A stretch of 63,923 nt of DNA from Pistricoccus aurantiacus (GCF_042682565.1 NZ_JBHUIC010000002.1), one strand, 5' to 3'. Shown: positions 1 through 8,170, numbered from the stretch's first letter. Numbers and translations: made by a program. Notes: generated by a model not told the origin, from the letters alone.

Positions 1-1
1 A

Positions 2-20
2 AAAGCTGGCGCGCAGCTTT
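2..20. other. Short perfect stem-loop at window edge
   Basis: AAAGCTG and CAGCTTT form a 7-bp perfect stem around the loop GCGCG. There is no T run beyond TTT, so it could be the end of an upstream terminator or an operator half. The gene it belongs to lies outside the window. Confidence 0.35.
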
Positions 21-129
21 CGCGCCCTCAACCAATTGGCGGCGGCCATTATCGCGTTTCGGAAGGTACCGCTTAAAGTGAATATTATTTACGGATAGAT
101 TCTAAATCGAAAACCGGTATTAGTGGCCC

Positions 130-207
130 AAGGAGGTGATGCATACAGGTGTTCAGGTAATGGGTTGTGAAAACCAAGCTTCAATAAAAACAAGGCCTAG
201 AGATTAA
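130..207 (+). promoter_or_regulatory. Very strong Shine-Dalgarno and possible 22-codon leader ORF before dctP
   Basis: AAGGAGGTGAT at 130-140 is an 11-nt match to the 16S rRNA 3' end. An ATG at 139 overlaps its end and opens a 22-codon frame that stops at 205-207, one base before the dctP ATG at 209. The core-to-ATG spacing (2 nt) is shorter than normal, so translation of the leader is uncertain. dctP itself has only a weak, distant SD, which would make coupling through the leader useful. Basis is sequence only. Confidence 0.3.
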
Positions 208-208
208 T

Positions 209-1467
209 ATGAAAATGAAAAAGATGATGCTTCCCGCCGCTATATCCGCCCTTGGCTTGGCACTGAGCAGCAATGCCATGGCCGCCACCTGGAAGATGGC
301 TATCGGCGACGCCGCCGGCGGGACGCAGTACGAACTGGGAGCCAAGTTCGCCGAGTTGATCGAGGAAAAGTCCGGTGGCGACATCAAGGTCGATCTCTTC
401 CCCAATGGCCAGCTGGGCAGCGAGCAGGATACGGTCAACAATGCCAACATGGGCATGCTGGATCTTTCGATTCTCGCCATCAATAACATCACGCCGTTCT
501 CGCCTACCGTGGGCGTGCTGACCTTGCCCTATGTCATCCAGAACGCCGAGGACGCCAAGAAACTGACCCAAGGCGAAATTGGCGAACAGCTGACGGNTCA
601 GAACGCCGAAGAAGCCAAGACGCTCACCCAGGGCGAGATCGGCGAACAGCTGACGGAGAACACCATTCGTGACGCCGGGGTACGTATTCTCGGCTGGGCC
701 TACTCCGGCTGCCGCCGCCTGACCAACTCAGAAAAGCCTGTGGCAAGTCCGGAGGATCTCGAAGGCCTGGTCATTCGCGTACCCAAGAACGAAATCATGA
801 TCGCTTCCTACAAGGCCTGGGGCGTCAATCCGAATCCCCTGGCCTGGTCCGAAACTTTCACTGCACTGCAGCAAGGCGTAGTGGATGGGCAGGACAACCC
901 CTATATCACCATTGATGCCATGAAGTTCTATGAGGTGCAGGATCACGTCACCGACAGCTGCTACGTGTTCTCCCTCGAGCCTCTGATCATGGGGGAAGGC
1001 CAGTTCCAGAGCCTGGATCCGGAGATGCAGCAAGCGGTGCTTGAAGCCGGCGAGGAGGCCACGACCCATAGCTTCGAGTACCTGCAGGAAACCGAAGCGG
1101 CAATCAAGGACAAGCTGGTCAACGAGCACGGCATGACCATTACCGAGCCGGCCAACGACGAGAAGGAGTGGATCGAGCAGGCGACTCAGATCTGGCCGGA
1201 CTTCTACGACAGCATCGGTNAAGGACAAGCTGGTCAACGAGCACGGCATGACCATTACCGAGCCAGCCAACGACGAGAAGGAGTGGATCGAGCAGGCGAC
1301 TCAGATCTGGCCGGACTTCTACGACAGCATCGGCGGCAAGGAAAAGCTCGATCAGGCCCTTGAGGCATTGGGACGCGAGCCCGCNCTTCTACGACAGCAT
1401 CGGTGGCAAGGAAAAACTCGATCAGGCCCTTGAGGCATTGGGACGCGAGCCCGCCCCCTCCAAGTAA
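209..1467 (+). CDS. dctP: TRAP transporter solute-binding protein DctP (broken by three scaffold joins)
   Basis: Periplasmic solute-binding subunit of a tripartite (TRAP) uptake system. A Sec signal peptide spans residues 1-25 (cleavage AMA|AT). The DctP fold follows, with the conserved ligand-arginine region (VIRVPKNE) and the downstream LAWSETFTALQQG and VVDGQDNP segments. Single N characters at 597, 1220 and 1385 each sit between duplicated stretches (offsets 60, 115 and 70 bp). The last two shift the frame, so the reading frame moves from that of 209 to that of the stop at 1465-1467. Removing the 245 duplicated bases leaves 1014 nt, a normal 337-residue DctP. The break is therefore an assembly artefact rather than a real pseudogene. 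The substrate cannot be told; the protein is clearly different from the ectoine binder TeaA. Confidence 0.85.
538..656. other. Scaffold join 1: duplicated contig ends around N at 597
   Basis: Bases 538-596 and 598-656 are two versions of the same 59-bp piece of dctP, offset by exactly 60. They differ at 9 positions (about 15%), including two codons that change the residue. Such divergence means the two contig ends came from different genomes or haplotypes. Confidence 0.85.
1106..1334. other. Scaffold join 2: duplicated contig ends around N at 1220
   Basis: Bases 1106-1219 recur at 1221-1334 with 2 differences in 114. The offset of 115 shifts the reading frame. The T at 1219 versus C at 1334 distinguishes the two versions. 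Confidence 0.9.
1316..1454. other. Scaffold join 3: duplicated contig ends around N at 1385
   Basis: Bases 1316-1384 recur at 1386-1454 with 2 differences in 69, and the offset of 70 shifts the frame again. The version after 1386 carries the same T allele as the contig that ends at 1219. The short contig 1221-1384 is thus the odd one out. Confidence 0.9.
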
Positions 1468-1494
1468 CGTGCTTATCTAGCAGTTCAACCGTCG

Positions 1495-1522
1495 CCGTAC
1501 CGGTTTTTCAAGACCGGTACGG
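1495..1522 (+). other. Intercistronic hairpin between dctP and dctQ
   Basis: CCGTACCGGT and ACCGGTACGG form a perfect 10-bp stem around an 8-base loop, 27 bases after the dctP stop. No T run follows. In polycistronic binding-protein operons such stems commonly protect the binding-protein mRNA and raise its level over the membrane subunits; that role is inferred here. Confidence 0.7.
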
Positions 1523-1567
1523 TGAAGGCTGTATCAAGAACTCGTTGCCCGCTGGGGGAGTAGCTTC

Positions 1568-2131
1568 ATGAAACGCGTTATCTTCAAGATCATTGATAAC
1601 CTGGAGAACTATCTTTGCCAGTTTCTCCTGGTGACCTTCGTCGTTCTGCTGTTCGTGCAGATCGTCCTGCGCAACCTGTTCGCCGACTCCCTGGCCTGGG
1701 GGGACGAGCTCGCCACCTACGCCTTCGTGTGGTTCGCCTACCTGGGGGCGGTCTATGCCGCCAAACTATCGGCGCATAACCGAGTCACCTTTCAATTCAA
1801 GTTCCTGCCAAAGGCCGTCGAGCGCTACTGCGCCTTGCTCACGGATATCATCTGGCTGGGATTCAATGGCGTCTTCATCTACCTGAGCTACGACTTCGTC
1901 TTCAACAAGATGAACCTGTTCTGGAAGTCCCAGACCCTGGGGGTTCCGATGAAGTATTTCTATCTGATCCTGCCCATCGCCTTCGTTGCCATGTCGATAC
2001 GCATCATCCAGAACAATTATCTGAGATTCGTCAAGAAGGTGGACCCCGTCGATCCGGAATCCCAGCAGCTCGAAGAGCTGAAGCGTCCCGGTGGTGAACC
2101 TACCAGACCCGTCGACGGCGAGGAGCGATAA
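1568..2131 (+). CDS. dctQ: TRAP transporter small membrane subunit DctQ
   Basis: A 187-residue protein of the DctQ family, the four-helix subunit that partners the DctM channel. Hydrophobic segments lie at about residues 15-35, 50-70, 92-115 and 134-155, and the tail is charged and Pro/Glu-rich. The conserved W-G-D-E-L region with a following F-V-W-F helix (about 39-53) is typical. GGGGGAG precedes the ATG. It lies 100 bases after dctP and 2 bases before dctM, so the three form one operon. Confidence 0.9.
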   Translation: MKRVIFKIIDNLENYLCQFLLVTFVVLLFVQIVLRNLFADSLAWGDELATYAFVWFAYLGAVYAAKLSAHNRVTFQFKFLPKAVERYCALLTDIIWLGFNGVFIYLSYDFVFNKMNLFWKSQTLGVPMKYFYLILPIAFVAMSIRIIQNNYLRFVKKVDPVDPESQQLEELKRPGGEPTRPVDGEER

Positions 2132-2133
2132 GC

Positions 2134-3474
2134 ATGGATTCCACCATCATCTATATTCTGTTCGGCAGCTTCCTGCTGCTGCTGTTACTGGGTGCGCCGA
2201 TCACCGTCTCTCTCGGGGTAGCCGCCCTGGCCACCTATCTCGCCATCGGCGAGAATCCCATGGCCTTCGTGCAGATCGCCTTTACCTCCGTGGGCTCGTT
2301 TCCGCTGATGGCCTTGCCGGCGTTCATCCTGGCCGGTGCCTTGATGGAAGCGGCGGGCATTTCCAAGCGCCTGGTGGATATCGCCGAGGCCTTCGCCGGC
2401 CCGGTAACCGGCGGGTTGGGTGCGGCGACGGTATTCGCCTGCATGTTCTTCGGCGCCATTTCCGGCTCCGGCCCTGCCACCACCGCGGCGGTGGGTATGC
2501 TGATGATTCCCGCCATGGCCAATCGCGGCTATGACCGCGGCTACGCTTCCGCCGTCACGGCGTCCTCCGGCGGGCTGGGGGTAGTCATACCGCCGTCGAT
2601 TCCCATGGTGATCTTCGGCATTTCCGGCATGGGTCTGCAGCCGCCGCCGGAAGCGGTGGCCATGCACGGCAGCTTCCAGACCCTGTCGATTCCCAAGCTG
2701 TTCATCGCCGGTATTTTCCCCGGTATCGTGCTGGCGACGTCGATCTTGACCATCAACTACTTCATTTCCCGCAAGCGAGGCTATAGTGGTCTGACGGATA
2801 AATGGTCGTTTCCCGACATACGCCACGCCCTGAAAAAAGGCATCTGGTCGATGCTGGCGCCGATCATCATTCTGGGAGGCATCTATACCGGACTCTTCAC
2901 GCCGACGGAGTCGGCGATCGTCGCGATCTTTTATACCTTGATCGTGGGTATCTTTTTGCACAAGGAACTGAAGTTCAAACCCGCCCTGCGCACCCTGGAA
3001 ACCACCACCTGGATCACCGGGCGCGTGCTTCTAATTTTGTTCACCGCCACGGTGTTCGGGCGCCTGCTGGTGGAGCAGCGGGTTCCCGCCCATATTGCGG
3101 AGGGCATGCTCAACCTGACGGATAACCTTTATCTGATCTGGGCCATGATCATCTTCTTCCTGCTGTTCGTGGGCATGTTCATGGAAACCCTGGCGGCCAT
3201 CATGATTCTGACCCCGGTGCTGCTGCCGATCATGTACATGCTCGGAGTGGATCCGGTGCATGTGGGTATCGTGGTGGTCTGTACCCTTGCGGTCGGCTTC
3301 CAGACCCCGCCCCTGGGGGAAAACCTGTTCGTGGCGTCGGGCATAGGGGGGTCGTCCATCGAGGAGATTTCCGTGAAGGCGCTGCCCTTTGCCGCGGGCG
3401 CGATCATCGCCATTTTCATCATCGCCTACTTTCCGCAGATATCGCTTTGGCTGCCCAGCCTGCTGGGCTATTGA
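2134..3474 (+). CDS. dctM: TRAP transporter large permease DctM
   Basis: A 446-residue, almost wholly hydrophobic protein of the usual DctM length. It is the ion-coupled channel that receives solute from DctP. Family signatures include the early GAPITVSLG segment, GSGPATTAAVG (about residue 110), GVVIPPSIPMV (about 150) and the late TPPLGENLF segment. The ATG is 2 bases after the dctQ stop. Energy coupling in TRAP systems is usually to Na+, which suits a halophile. Confidence 0.93.
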   Translation: MDSTIIYILFGSFLLLLLLGAPITVSLGVAALATYLAIGENPMAFVQIAFTSVGSFPLMALPAFILAGALMEAAGISKRLVDIAEAFAGPVTGGLGAATVFACMFFGAISGSGPATTAAVGMLMIPAMANRGYDRGYASAVTASSGGLGVVIPPSIPMVIFGISGMGLQPPPEAVAMHGSFQTLSIPKLFIAGIFPGIVLATSILTINYFISRKRGYSGLTDKWSFPDIRHALKKGIWSMLAPIIILGGIYTGLFTPTESAIVAIFYTLIVGIFLHKELKFKPALRTLETTTWITGRVLLILFTATVFGRLLVEQRVPAHIAEGMLNLTDNLYLIWAMIIFFLLFVGMFMETLAAIMILTPVLLPIMYMLGVDPVHVGIVVVCTLAVGFQTPPLGENLFVASGIGGSSIEEISVKALPFAAGAIIAIFIIAYFPQISLWLPSLLGY

Positions 3475-3546
3475 TCACCACTGGCTTGACGATCGGCGCA
3501 TTTGAGTCTTTGCTATTGAAACGGCTGAATGCGCCAAGGAGAAAAG

Positions 3547-4035
3547 ATGAACACCGGAATCAACAGTATCCTGTGCTGCGTCAGTCTCCACCGGGACTCC
3601 CGCGCGGTATTGGAATACGCGGCAAAATTGGCCATCGCTACCGGGGCGCGGCTTTGCGTGCTGCATACGGTGAAAGCCCTCGATGACGATGTCATGAACA
3701 CCCTGAAGGCCAATATTCGCAACCAGGATACCCTGAGTGATCTGATGAGCCAGCGGCTCGACCAGGCTCGGCAACAGATCGATGCCAAGCTCGAGGCCTT
3801 CTGGGAGAACCATCCCCAGGAAAAGCAGGCGCTCGGCGGTAAGGAAATCCTGGTGGAAGTGATGGAAGGGTACCCGGCAGCGGTCATCGTTCAGGAAGCC
3901 ACCCGCCGGGGGGTGGACATGATCGTCATGGCCACCAACAAGCGCGGCTTCAGCGCCTCCTACGCGGGGAGGATCACCAAGGGCGTGATCAAACGAGCGC
4001 ATGTGCCGGTCGTGGTGGTGCCGCCTCCCGCCTAG
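3547..4035 (+). CDS. Universal stress protein (UspA family) of the TRAP operon
   Basis: A 162-residue single-domain UspA protein. The ATG at 3547 is chosen over an in-frame ATG at 3529 because AAGGAG sits 6 bases before it. The end of the protein has the glycine-containing loop (KRGFSASYAG) and final strand (VPVVVVPP) where nucleotide-binding Usp proteins hold ATP. In the Halomonas ectoine TRAP operon the fourth gene, teaD, is also a UspA protein that lowers uptake. By analogy this one probably modulates the upstream transporter; that is inference. Confidence 0.85.
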   Translation: MNTGINSILCCVSLHRDSRAVLEYAAKLAIATGARLCVLHTVKALDDDVMNTLKANIRNQDTLSDLMSQRLDQARQQIDAKLEAFWENHPQEKQALGGKEILVEVMEGYPAAVIVQEATRRGVDMIVMATNKRGFSASYAGRITKGVIKRAHVPVVVVPPPA

Positions 4036-4101
4036 GATTTCGATCACGGCTCTTTGCGTCGGTAGGGAAGCATCAGGCCCCGGAAGAGGGTTAATACGCT
4101 C

Positions 4102-4125
4102 AACCCGTCAAGGGCGGGTTTTTTT
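4102..4125 (+). terminator. Rho-independent terminator of the TRAP-uspA operon
   Basis: AACCCG pairs with CGGGTT and is followed by a run of seven T. It closes the dctPQM-uspA operon before the next gene. Confidence 0.8.
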
Positions 4126-4153
4126 ATTGCGAGTTCAACGAGGGGTCATTTCT

Positions 4154-5212
4154 GTGAGCAACGAAACCGATACTACGCAACTGCCCTGGCCCATGCGCCA
4201 TGTGAGGAGTTTCCGCGATACCGTGCCTAAGGTGCTGCCCGGCGTCTTGATCTGCGTGATCATTGGTTTGGCGACAACGTTTATCTCTGAGCATTACGGC
4301 GGCCCGGTAATGCTGTATGCGCTGCTGTTCGGCATATCCATCCATTTTCTTTATGCGGAGGGCGGGCGCGCCGTGGCCGGGGTGGAATTCGCCTCTCGGA
4401 CCATCCTGCGCCTGGGGGTAGCGCTATTGGGAACCCGCATCACCATCTCTCAAGTGGCAGAGCTTGGTATCGGCCCGATCATCACGGTGATCGTCGGCGT
4501 CACGTTGACGATTCTTTCCGGGGTGGCGTTGGCGAGAGTGCTGGGACTACAGAAGGATCTGGGCATGCTGACCGGCGGGTCCGTGGCAATCTGCGGCGCC
4601 TCCGCGGCCCTGGCGCTTTCCGCGGTGATGCCGCGCCACGAGAATCACGAGCGCAATACCATCATGACCGTGGTTTCGGTCACGGCGCTTTCCACCGCTG
4701 CCATGGTCATCTATCCGCTGTTCGTCAGCGTCCTGAACATGACAGATAATCAGGCGGGGGTTTTCCTGGGCGGCACGATTCACGACGTGGCCCAGGTAGT
4801 AGGCGCCGGCTATATCATTTCTCAGGAAACCGGCGATATCTCCACCTTCGTCAAGCTGCTGCGGGTGGCCATGCTGGTGCCGGCGGTGATGTGCTTCATG
4901 TTCGTCTTCAGCAAGCAGAACAAGTCCGCGGCGGGAGACAAGAAGGTACCGCTGTTGCCCGGCTTCCTGGTCGGTTTCGTGGTATTGGTGATCATCAATA
5001 GCCTTGGCCTGATTCCCGAGGCAGCCTCCGCGAGTATCACGACGTTCTCTGGCTGGTGCCTGGTCACGGCCATCGCCGGGCTGGGGATCAAGACCTCCTT
5101 CCAGAAACTCGCTGAAGTTGGTTGGAAGCCGATTGTCCTGATAGTGCTGGAAACCCTTATCCTGCTGGTGATCGTGTTCGCCTTTATCTATATGGGCGGT
5201 GTGGGTAGCTAA
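4154..5212 (+). CDS. YeiH/UPF0324-type membrane protein (putative sulfate exporter family)
   Basis: The GTG at 4154 (GAGGGG 8 bases upstream) gives 352 residues, the family's usual size. A longer upstream frame would run through the terminator. About ten membrane segments are visible. Conserved family features include GVALLGTRI (about residue 93), TGGSVAICGASAALALS (about 140-156) and GTIHDVAQVVGAG (about 208-220). Members are annotated as possible sulfate or sulfonate exporters, but no transport activity can be read from sequence. It is monocistronic, with a terminator before it and convergent genes after. Confidence 0.85.
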   Translation: MSNETDTTQLPWPMRHVRSFRDTVPKVLPGVLICVIIGLATTFISEHYGGPVMLYALLFGISIHFLYAEGGRAVAGVEFASRTILRLGVALLGTRITISQVAELGIGPIITVIVGVTLTILSGVALARVLGLQKDLGMLTGGSVAICGASAALALSAVMPRHENHERNTIMTVVSVTALSTAAMVIYPLFVSVLNMTDNQAGVFLGGTIHDVAQVVGAGYIISQETGDISTFVKLLRVAMLVPAVMCFMFVFSKQNKSAAGDKKVPLLPGFLVGFVVLVIINSLGLIPEAASASITTFSGWCLVTAIAGLGIKTSFQKLAEVGWKPIVLIVLETLILLVIVFAFIYMGGVGS

Positions 5213-5229
5213 ACAGGCTTTACTAGGTG

Positions 5230-5265
5230 AAAAAAGATGGCCTGACGTGAAAGCGTTGGGCCATC
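5230..5265 (-). terminator. Terminator of the minus-strand xdhC-mocA transcript
   Basis: GGCCATC and GATGGCC form a stem. Read on the minus strand it is followed by six T. It lies 5 bases past the mocA stop, between convergent genes. Confidence 0.75.
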
Positions 5266-5270
5266 GTCGT

Positions 5271-5858
5271 TCAATGATCAATATCTGCGGGTACATCGAT
5301 ATCGACATTGATATTTCCATCGGCAACGTTGACCTCGACGCAACGGGTTTTATTCATGGCAATAATTGTTCTTCCACCTTCCAATCCCTTCAAACCGGCG
5401 AGTTCCGGCCAGAAATCCCGACCGAAGCCTACGGGGTGGCCGGGCTTTCCGGCGTGGCAGGGGCGAACGATCCGGTGGCTGTCGGCGGCGGCAAGGATCT
5501 GATGGCAGGTTACGATTTCGATCCAGGGCATATCGCCCAGCCATACGAAGGCACTCTGGAATGTCGCGAAGCGGGGATCATGAATCAGCCTGCCGAAGAC
5601 ATGTGCAAGGCTCTCGCCGAGCCCGGCGGAGGTGCCTGCCAGTCTGATGCAGGGAGTTTCCGGAGGCAGGCCGAAAGCTTCCGGCTGTTCATCTTCTTTC
5701 AATACCGCATAGACATGAGGCAGTGCCTTTTGTGCCTGGGCCACCGTGCTTGCCAGCAAGCCCTTGCCGCCAGGCAGTAATGCCGTTCGCTTGTCGCTCC
5801 CGAAGCGTCTCCCGTGACCCGCGGCCATGACGAGGACGATGACGCGATCAGAGTTCAT
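5271..5858 (-). CDS. mocA: MobA/MocA-like nucleotidyltransferase
   Basis: A 195-residue NTP-transferase of the molybdenum-cofactor cytidylyl/guanylyltransferase group. Residues 9-23 carry the nucleotide-binding loop (AAGHGRRFGSDK) and GDMP at 108-111 is the metal-binding motif. Family members add CMP to molybdopterin for hydroxylases of the xanthine dehydrogenase type. Its start overlaps the end of xdhC by 11 bases, so the two are co-translated. No molybdo-hydroxylase gene is present in the window. CTP versus GTP use cannot be decided. Confidence 0.82.
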   Translation of the reverse strand: MNSDRVIVLVMAAGHGRRFGSDKRTALLPGGKGLLASTVAQAQKALPHVYAVLKEDEQPEAFGLPPETPCIRLAGTSAGLGESLAHVFGRLIHDPRFATFQSAFVWLGDMPWIEIVTCHQILAAADSHRIVRPCHAGKPGHPVGFGRDFWPELAGLKGLEGGRTIIAMNKTRCVEVNVADGNINVDIDVPADIDH

Positions 5859-6816
5859 CTCTCGCCTTGCCTCTTTGCACTCTCAGGATATCCGCCACTA
5901 CCGCGAGGGCGATCTCCGCCGGGGTCTTGCTGCCCAGGTTGAGGCCGATCGGCATATGCAGCCGGGCAATTTCCTCGGGGCTCAATCCACCGGAGCGCTG
6001 CAGGCGCTCCGCCCGCTGACGAGATGTCTTGGCTGACCCCATCACCCCGATATAGAACGCCGGAGTGCGCACCGCCTCGATCATGGCGAGATCGTCGATG
6101 CGTGGGTCATGGGTCAGGGCCACGACAGCCGTCGCGCCGTGACAGCCGCCCGCGGTAATGAAAAGCGAAGGCAGTATCGCTTCCACCCGCGCCCCGGGCA
6201 CGTCGAAGGTTTCACAGGCGTCTTCTCGGGGGTCGCAGACGATGACCTCGAAGCCAAGGGTCAGAGCAAACTCGGCGCAGGCCCTCGACACCGGTGAAAT
6301 GCCGGCGATGACAAGACGCAGGACGGGCCCCAGGCGGATATGCACGGCGGCGTCCGTTCGTTCCACTCGAGGCCCTGGCCCCGGAGCATCAAGAAGTCGA
6401 ACATCGCCACGGGTCAGATCGACCCGGCGAATTCTCGGATGCTGACCGAGCAGGGCGCCATGCAGCATATCCAGGTGGGCAAGAGTATCAGGAGAAGGAA
6501 GCAGGCGCTCGACCAGTACTTCAAGGACTCCCCCGCAGGGCAGGCTGCCCCGCGTCGGGCTTTCCGCGTCCCCGTAGCGCACCACGCTGATCGGCTGCTT
6601 GAACTCTCCCTGGGCGATGCGCTCGAGAAAGTCCTCTTCCACGCAACCACCGGAAAGCGAGCCGCAGTGGGCGCCGTCCGCCCGGGCCACCAGCAGGGAG
6701 CCGGGTTCACGAGGCGAGGAGCCAAAGGTCGCCAATACCGTGCATAGCCATATCCGATGTTCCGTCTTGACCCATTCCAGCGCCTGCTCGATGACCTTGA
6801 GATCGAGGGATTTCAT
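5848..6816 (-). CDS. xdhC: XdhC/CoxI family cofactor-insertion chaperone
   Basis: A 322-residue protein. XdhC proteins bind sulfurated molybdenum cofactor and insert it into xanthine dehydrogenase-type enzymes. The N-terminal domain has GSSPREPG (32-39) and SGGCVEE (55-61). The C-terminal half is a Rossmann-like domain with VIVCDPRED and a GVMGSAK segment. It overlaps mocA and starts 16 bases after traX. Its target enzyme must be encoded elsewhere. Confidence 0.88.
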   Translation of the reverse strand: MKSLDLKVIEQALEWVKTEHRIWLCTVLATFGSSPREPGSLLVARADGAHCGSLSGGCVEEDFLERIAQGEFKQPISVVRYGDAESPTRGSLPCGGVLEVLVERLLPSPDTLAHLDMLHGALLGQHPRIRRVDLTRGDVRLLDAPGPGPRVERTDAAVHIRLGPVLRLVIAGISPVSRACAEFALTLGFEVIVCDPREDACETFDVPGARVEAILPSLFITAGGCHGATAVVALTHDPRIDDLAMIEAVRTPAFYIGVMGSAKTSRQRAERLQRSGGLSPEEIARLHMPIGLNLGSKTPAEIALAVVADILRVQRGKARDEL

Positions 6817-6832
6817 CAGACGGCTCGCTCCA

Positions 6833-7636
6833 TCAAGCGATCTTTTCCATCAACCATGGCCAGTGCAGAATCAGGGCGATAACGGCGAAATGTCCGGGAT
6901 ACCAGGCCAGCCAGAGCTTGCGCGGCATCTTGACGATCACCTGAGGCACGAAACGGGCCGCGCCGGCGGCGAAAAACAACATCAGCAAGGTCGTGGCGAC
7001 GGTAAAGGACTTGGCCATGTCGGAACTGTTCATCATGCCGGCGACAGTCAGTACCGGCAGGGCGGCCAGGGTAGCCAGAAGCCGGTCGCTCAGTTGCAGC
7101 GACGCCTGACTGAGTGCCTGAAACGCCAACATGTAGGCGGGAATCAGTAATAACCCGAGATGGCTATATTCCACCCAGTGGCCGATGATATACCAGGCGA
7201 CCAGTGTGGCCGCGACCGCAAGCGCCGCAAGGGGCAGCGAGCCTTGCGACCGCGAGACGCGATCGGCAGTATCCCGCAGCCAGCTACCCCAGACGAGCCC
7301 CAAGGCCAGGGTGAAACAGATATTGAGTTGAAAGCCGTCACGGGGCATGGTCATGTAAGGCAGTTGGGCGAACAGGCCGATCACCACAATGCGCCAGGCG
7401 TAGCGTCCGGGACTTCGGGTATTGAACAGCCCATGCCAGGCCACCATGGCGGCAAACAGCGGAAAGGCGATGCGCCCGATGGAAGAGCTCGCCCAGCCCG
7501 CGTCCCAGGCATCCGGCAGCAGATAACGGGTGACGTGATCCACGGTCATGGTGACCAGGGCAGCCCACTGGCCCCAGTTGGTCCATTGGGAGGCGGGGCG
7601 GGACGGAGCCTTCAGGCCTGTGGTGGAAGTGGACAC
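6833..7636 (-). CDS. TraX family membrane protein
   Basis: A 267-residue polytopic protein. The family is named after F-plasmid TraX, which N-acetylates pilin, but chromosomal members are common and mostly uncharacterised. The N-terminal pattern fits the family: a first membrane segment with MTVDHVTRYLLP, then GRIAFPLFAAMVAW and LPYMTMP. About eight hydrophobic segments are seen. It sits 12 bases after ialB and 16 before xdhC, so it is probably co-transcribed with them. No other conjugation gene is nearby. Confidence 0.78.
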   Translation of the reverse strand: MSTSTTGLKAPSRPASQWTNWGQWAALVTMTVDHVTRYLLPDAWDAGWASSSIGRIAFPLFAAMVAWHGLFNTRSPGRYAWRIVVIGLFAQLPYMTMPRDGFQLNICFTLALGLVWGSWLRDTADRVSRSQGSLPLAALAVAATLVAWYIIGHWVEYSHLGLLLIPAYMLAFQALSQASLQLSDRLLATLAALPVLTVAGMMNSSDMAKSFTVATTLLMLFFAAGAARFVPQVIVKMPRKLWLAWYPGHFAVIALILHWPWLMEKIA

Positions 7637-7648
7637 GTCAGCTCTGAA

Positions 7649-8170
7649 TCAAGGCGCGATGCGCTTGCTCGCCGCGGTAAAACCGCTCAGCGAAATATCC
7701 AGATCCAGGCGCTCCCCTTTAGGCCCGGCCAGGCTCAGGGTGGCGGTGCCACCGCTGCGCATCTGTTCCAGCAGGGCCGGTTCGATCGGCAGGTCCGCTC
7801 GACAGCCCTGATCGACACATATCTGGTAGGGGAAGCTGACCGGCTGGTTGTCATCGACCTTCAATTGCAGACCCGGGGCCAGGCCCACCCCGAGGGGCAG
7901 CATGAAAACCATGGCGGCGGTATCGATTTCCGGTGGATAGGCCATGATGACCCGCATCAGGGGTTCCTGGCTTTTGGGATTGTTGATCAGTTGGGTCATG
8001 CTGCAGGTTCCCGAGGCGCCGTCAGTTGGACAGCGTACTTCCCAATCCTCGAATTCCTCGACCTTGGCGTCCGGCGGAGCGGCACCCTGCTGGGCAAAGG
8101 CGGTAGAGGTCAGAGCCGTCAGCGAAAACAGAGCAGCAAGGCAGAGTGATGACAGGAAGCGATTCGGCAT
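7649..8170 (-). CDS. Invasion-associated locus B (IalB) family periplasmic protein
   Basis: The ATG at 8170 gives 173 residues with a clear Sec signal peptide (1-26, ending AFA|QQ). In-frame starts further upstream would add a non-signal extension. The mature part has the family's WEVRC start, two cysteine pairs (C-x8-C and C-x4-C) and a GLQLKVD segment. The family is named for a Bartonella factor, but in free-living bacteria its role is unknown. It is first in a probable operon with traX, xdhC and mocA. Confidence 0.75.
   Translation of the reverse strand: MPNRFLSSLCLAALFSLTALTSTAFAQQGAAPPDAKVEEFEDWEVRCPTDGASGTCSMTQLINNPKSQEPLMRVIMAYPPEIDTAAMVFMLPLGVGLAPGLQLKVDDNQPVSFPYQICVDQGCRADLPIEPALLEQMRSGGTATLSLAGPKGERLDLDISLSGFTAASKRIAP

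Noticed and set aside
209..1467. Real tandem duplications or an internal repeat protein in dctP
   Set aside because: Each duplication is centred on an N, two of them shift the frame, and removal gives a standard DctP, so these are scaffold joins.
209..4035. Ectoine TRAP operon teaABCD
   Set aside because: Gene order fits, but the DctP sequence does not resemble TeaA in its signal or ligand region, so the ectoine name was not used.
6833..7636. Evidence of a conjugative plasmid from the TraX name
   Set aside because: TraX-family genes are common on chromosomes, and no transfer, relaxase or mating-pair gene is present.
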